From Peptococcaceae bacterium BRH_c23 (GTDB lineage: Bacteria > Bacillota_B > Desulfitobacteriia > Desulfitobacteriales > Desulfitobacteriaceae), in the NCBI GenBank assembly GCA_000961805.1, contig LADV01000146.1:1-6480 (forward strand): a stretch of DNA of 6,480 nucleotides, written 5' to 3'. The notes beneath the pieces were generated by a model. It had not been told where the DNA came from. It saw nothing but the letters and a program-made list of their open reading frames with translations, and made no database searches. The position numbers were made by a program, and so were the translations under genes. Of the stretch, positions 5,560 through 6,480 are shown in pieces (within the stretch, counting starts at the first letter, position 1; every line of letters begins with the position of its first letter).

Positions 5560-5880
5560 TTGAGTGCAGAACAGCGTCTTGAAGCAATGGTAGAAGAATT
5601 CAAAGTATTGGGAGATAAAACACGGTTAAGAATTTTATCCTTGCTAAAGGGGCGGGAGTTGTGTGTCTGTGATTTGACGGAAGTCCTAGGAATTAGTCAA
5701 CCAGGGGTGTCCCAACAGATGAGACGCCTGCGTCAAGCCGGATTTGTGCTTGAACGCAGGGGAGGACAATGGACTTATTATTCATTGAACATGGAAAACG
5801 TGCTGATGATCTTGCTTTTGCCCACGTTTCCTAAGGTCAAGGAAGATGAAGAACGGCTTGTTAATGCTAAAGGATGTTAA
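5560..5880 (+). CDS. arsR: ArsR-family arsenical-resistance repressor (second copy)
   Basis: This 106-residue winged-helix repressor has FKVLGDKTRLRILSLLKG (14-31), the metal-binding ELCVCDL (33-39; C35 and C37), recognition helix ISQPGVSQQMRRLRQAG (45-61) and wing LERRGGQWTYYSLN (64-77). This is the classical ArsR arrangement in which As(III) bound by the CVC cysteines induces release from the operator. A single Cys ends the protein (C106), a possible third ligand. The TTG start is supported by AAGGGGG at 5546-5552; the next in-frame ATG (5587) has no good ribosome binding site. It is followed by acr3 after 27 bp, so it should control arsenite efflux. It is clearly diverged from the other ArsR at 4557-4907, notably in the recognition helix and C-terminus. 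Confidence 0.93.
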   Translation: MSAEQRLEAMVEEFKVLGDKTRLRILSLLKGRELCVCDLTEVLGISQPGVSQQMRRLRQAGFVLERRGGQWTYYSLNMENVLMILLLPTFPKVKEDEERLVNAKGC

Positions 5881-5907
5881 ACTATAGATAAGATTGGAGG
5901 ACGTATT

Positions 5908-6480
5908 ATGGGTTTTTTTGAAAGATATCTAACGGTTTGGGTGGCTCTATGCATGGTTGTTGGCGTATTTATCGGAAAGTTCTTACCGTTTATTCCTGAT
6001 TTTTTAGGACAGTTTGAATATGCGAACGTATCAATACCCATCGCCATTCTGATTTGGGTTATGATCTATCCAATGATGATGAAAGTTGATTTTCAAAGCG
6101 TAAAAAATGTGGGGAAAAATCCAAAAGGCTTATATTTGACATGGGTGATCAATTGGCTTATTAAGCCCTTTACAATGTATGGAATTGCAGCGTTCTTCTT
6201 TTACGTGGTTTTTAAGGCCTTTATTCCGGTAGATCTAGCACGAGATTATTTGGTAGGAGCTATTTTGCTCGGGGCTGCACCCTGCACAGCGATGGTCTTT
6301 GTATGGAGTCATTTAACAAAAGGCAATCCAGCTTATACCGTCGTACAAGTAGCAACGAATGACCTAATCATCCTTGTTGCGTTCACACCAATCGTGGCCT
6401 TTTTATTAGGCATCAGCGGAGTACACATACCCTGGGAGACTCTTATTTTATCCGTTGTACTCTTTGTCGTGATACCTCTT
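5908..6480 (+). CDS. acr3: Acr3-type arsenite efflux permease, N-terminal 191 residues (runs off window)
   Basis: The frame is open from ATG 5908 to the window end, about half of the usual 350 or so residues. It begins MGFFERYLTVWVALCMVVGV and shows YPMMMKVDF (54-62), then NPKGLYLTWVINWLIKPF (71-88) and the most diagnostic stretch GAAPCTAMVFVWSHLTKGNP (122-141), followed by VATNDLIILVAF (148-159). C126 corresponds to the cysteine shown to be essential in characterised Acr3 proteins; the second essential residue, a Glu in the C-terminal half, is outside the window. Acr3 exports arsenite, driven by the proton-motive force, through about ten membrane helices. The ribosome binding site GGAGG (5896-5900) is well placed. 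It is co-transcribed with arsR 27 bp upstream. An arsC reductase, if present, would be beyond the window. Confidence 0.95.
   Translation, partial: MGFFERYLTVWVALCMVVGVFIGKFLPFIPDFLGQFEYANVSIPIAILIWVMIYPMMMKVDFQSVKNVGKNPKGLYLTWVINWLIKPFTMYGIAAFFFYVVFKAFIPVDLARDYLVGAILLGAAPCTAMVFVWSHLTKGNPAYTVVQVATNDLIILVAFTPIVAFLLGISGVHIPWETLILSVVLFVVIPL

Overview
The window reads as a low-GC Firmicute, most likely a clostridial (Peptococcaceae-like) bacterium. The signs are A/T-rich intergenic DNA, strong AGGAGG-type ribosome binding sites, frequent TTG and GTG starts, and family relationships such as an Acr3-type arsenite pump and split half-size permeases. The genus is an inference; no rRNA or marker gene is present.

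Layout: (1) 1-195 is the end of an IS66-family insertion sequence, with the 5' part of its accessory gene tnpA on the minus strand and the element's terminal GTAAGCG end at 195. (2) 254-1438 encodes an M24-fold (creatinase/aminopeptidase P-like) protein that has lost most of the usual metal ligands. (3) 1677-2075 encodes a RidA/YjgF-superfamily protein lacking the catalytic Arg. (4) 2076-2398 is a gene-poor gap with one doubtful minus-strand reading frame. (5) 2399-3408 holds two overlapping half-size permease genes. (6) Converging on them from the minus strand is an arsR-permease operon (4907 to 3527) whose full-length permease carries a Cys-Ser-Cys motif. (7) 5197-5433 encodes a small CxxC protein of unknown function. 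(8) 5560-6480 is a second arsR followed by an acr3 arsenite-efflux gene that runs off the window.

The right-hand two thirds (2399-6480) looks like a metalloid or thiophilic-metal resistance island. Two ArsR repressors, both with the CVC metal-binding motif, each head an operon with one exporter. Each has a promoter with an AT-rich inverted repeat immediately downstream of the -10 box, which fits As(III)/Sb(III)-relieved repression. Acr3 exports arsenite across the membrane. The Cys-motif permease belongs to the family that includes the organoarsenical exporter ArsP. The two half-size permeases look like the separated repeats of such a transporter and are the least explained part of the island. 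The left third (M24 plus Rid protein) is unrelated and looks like small-molecule nitrogen metabolism, though no substrate can be read from sequence.
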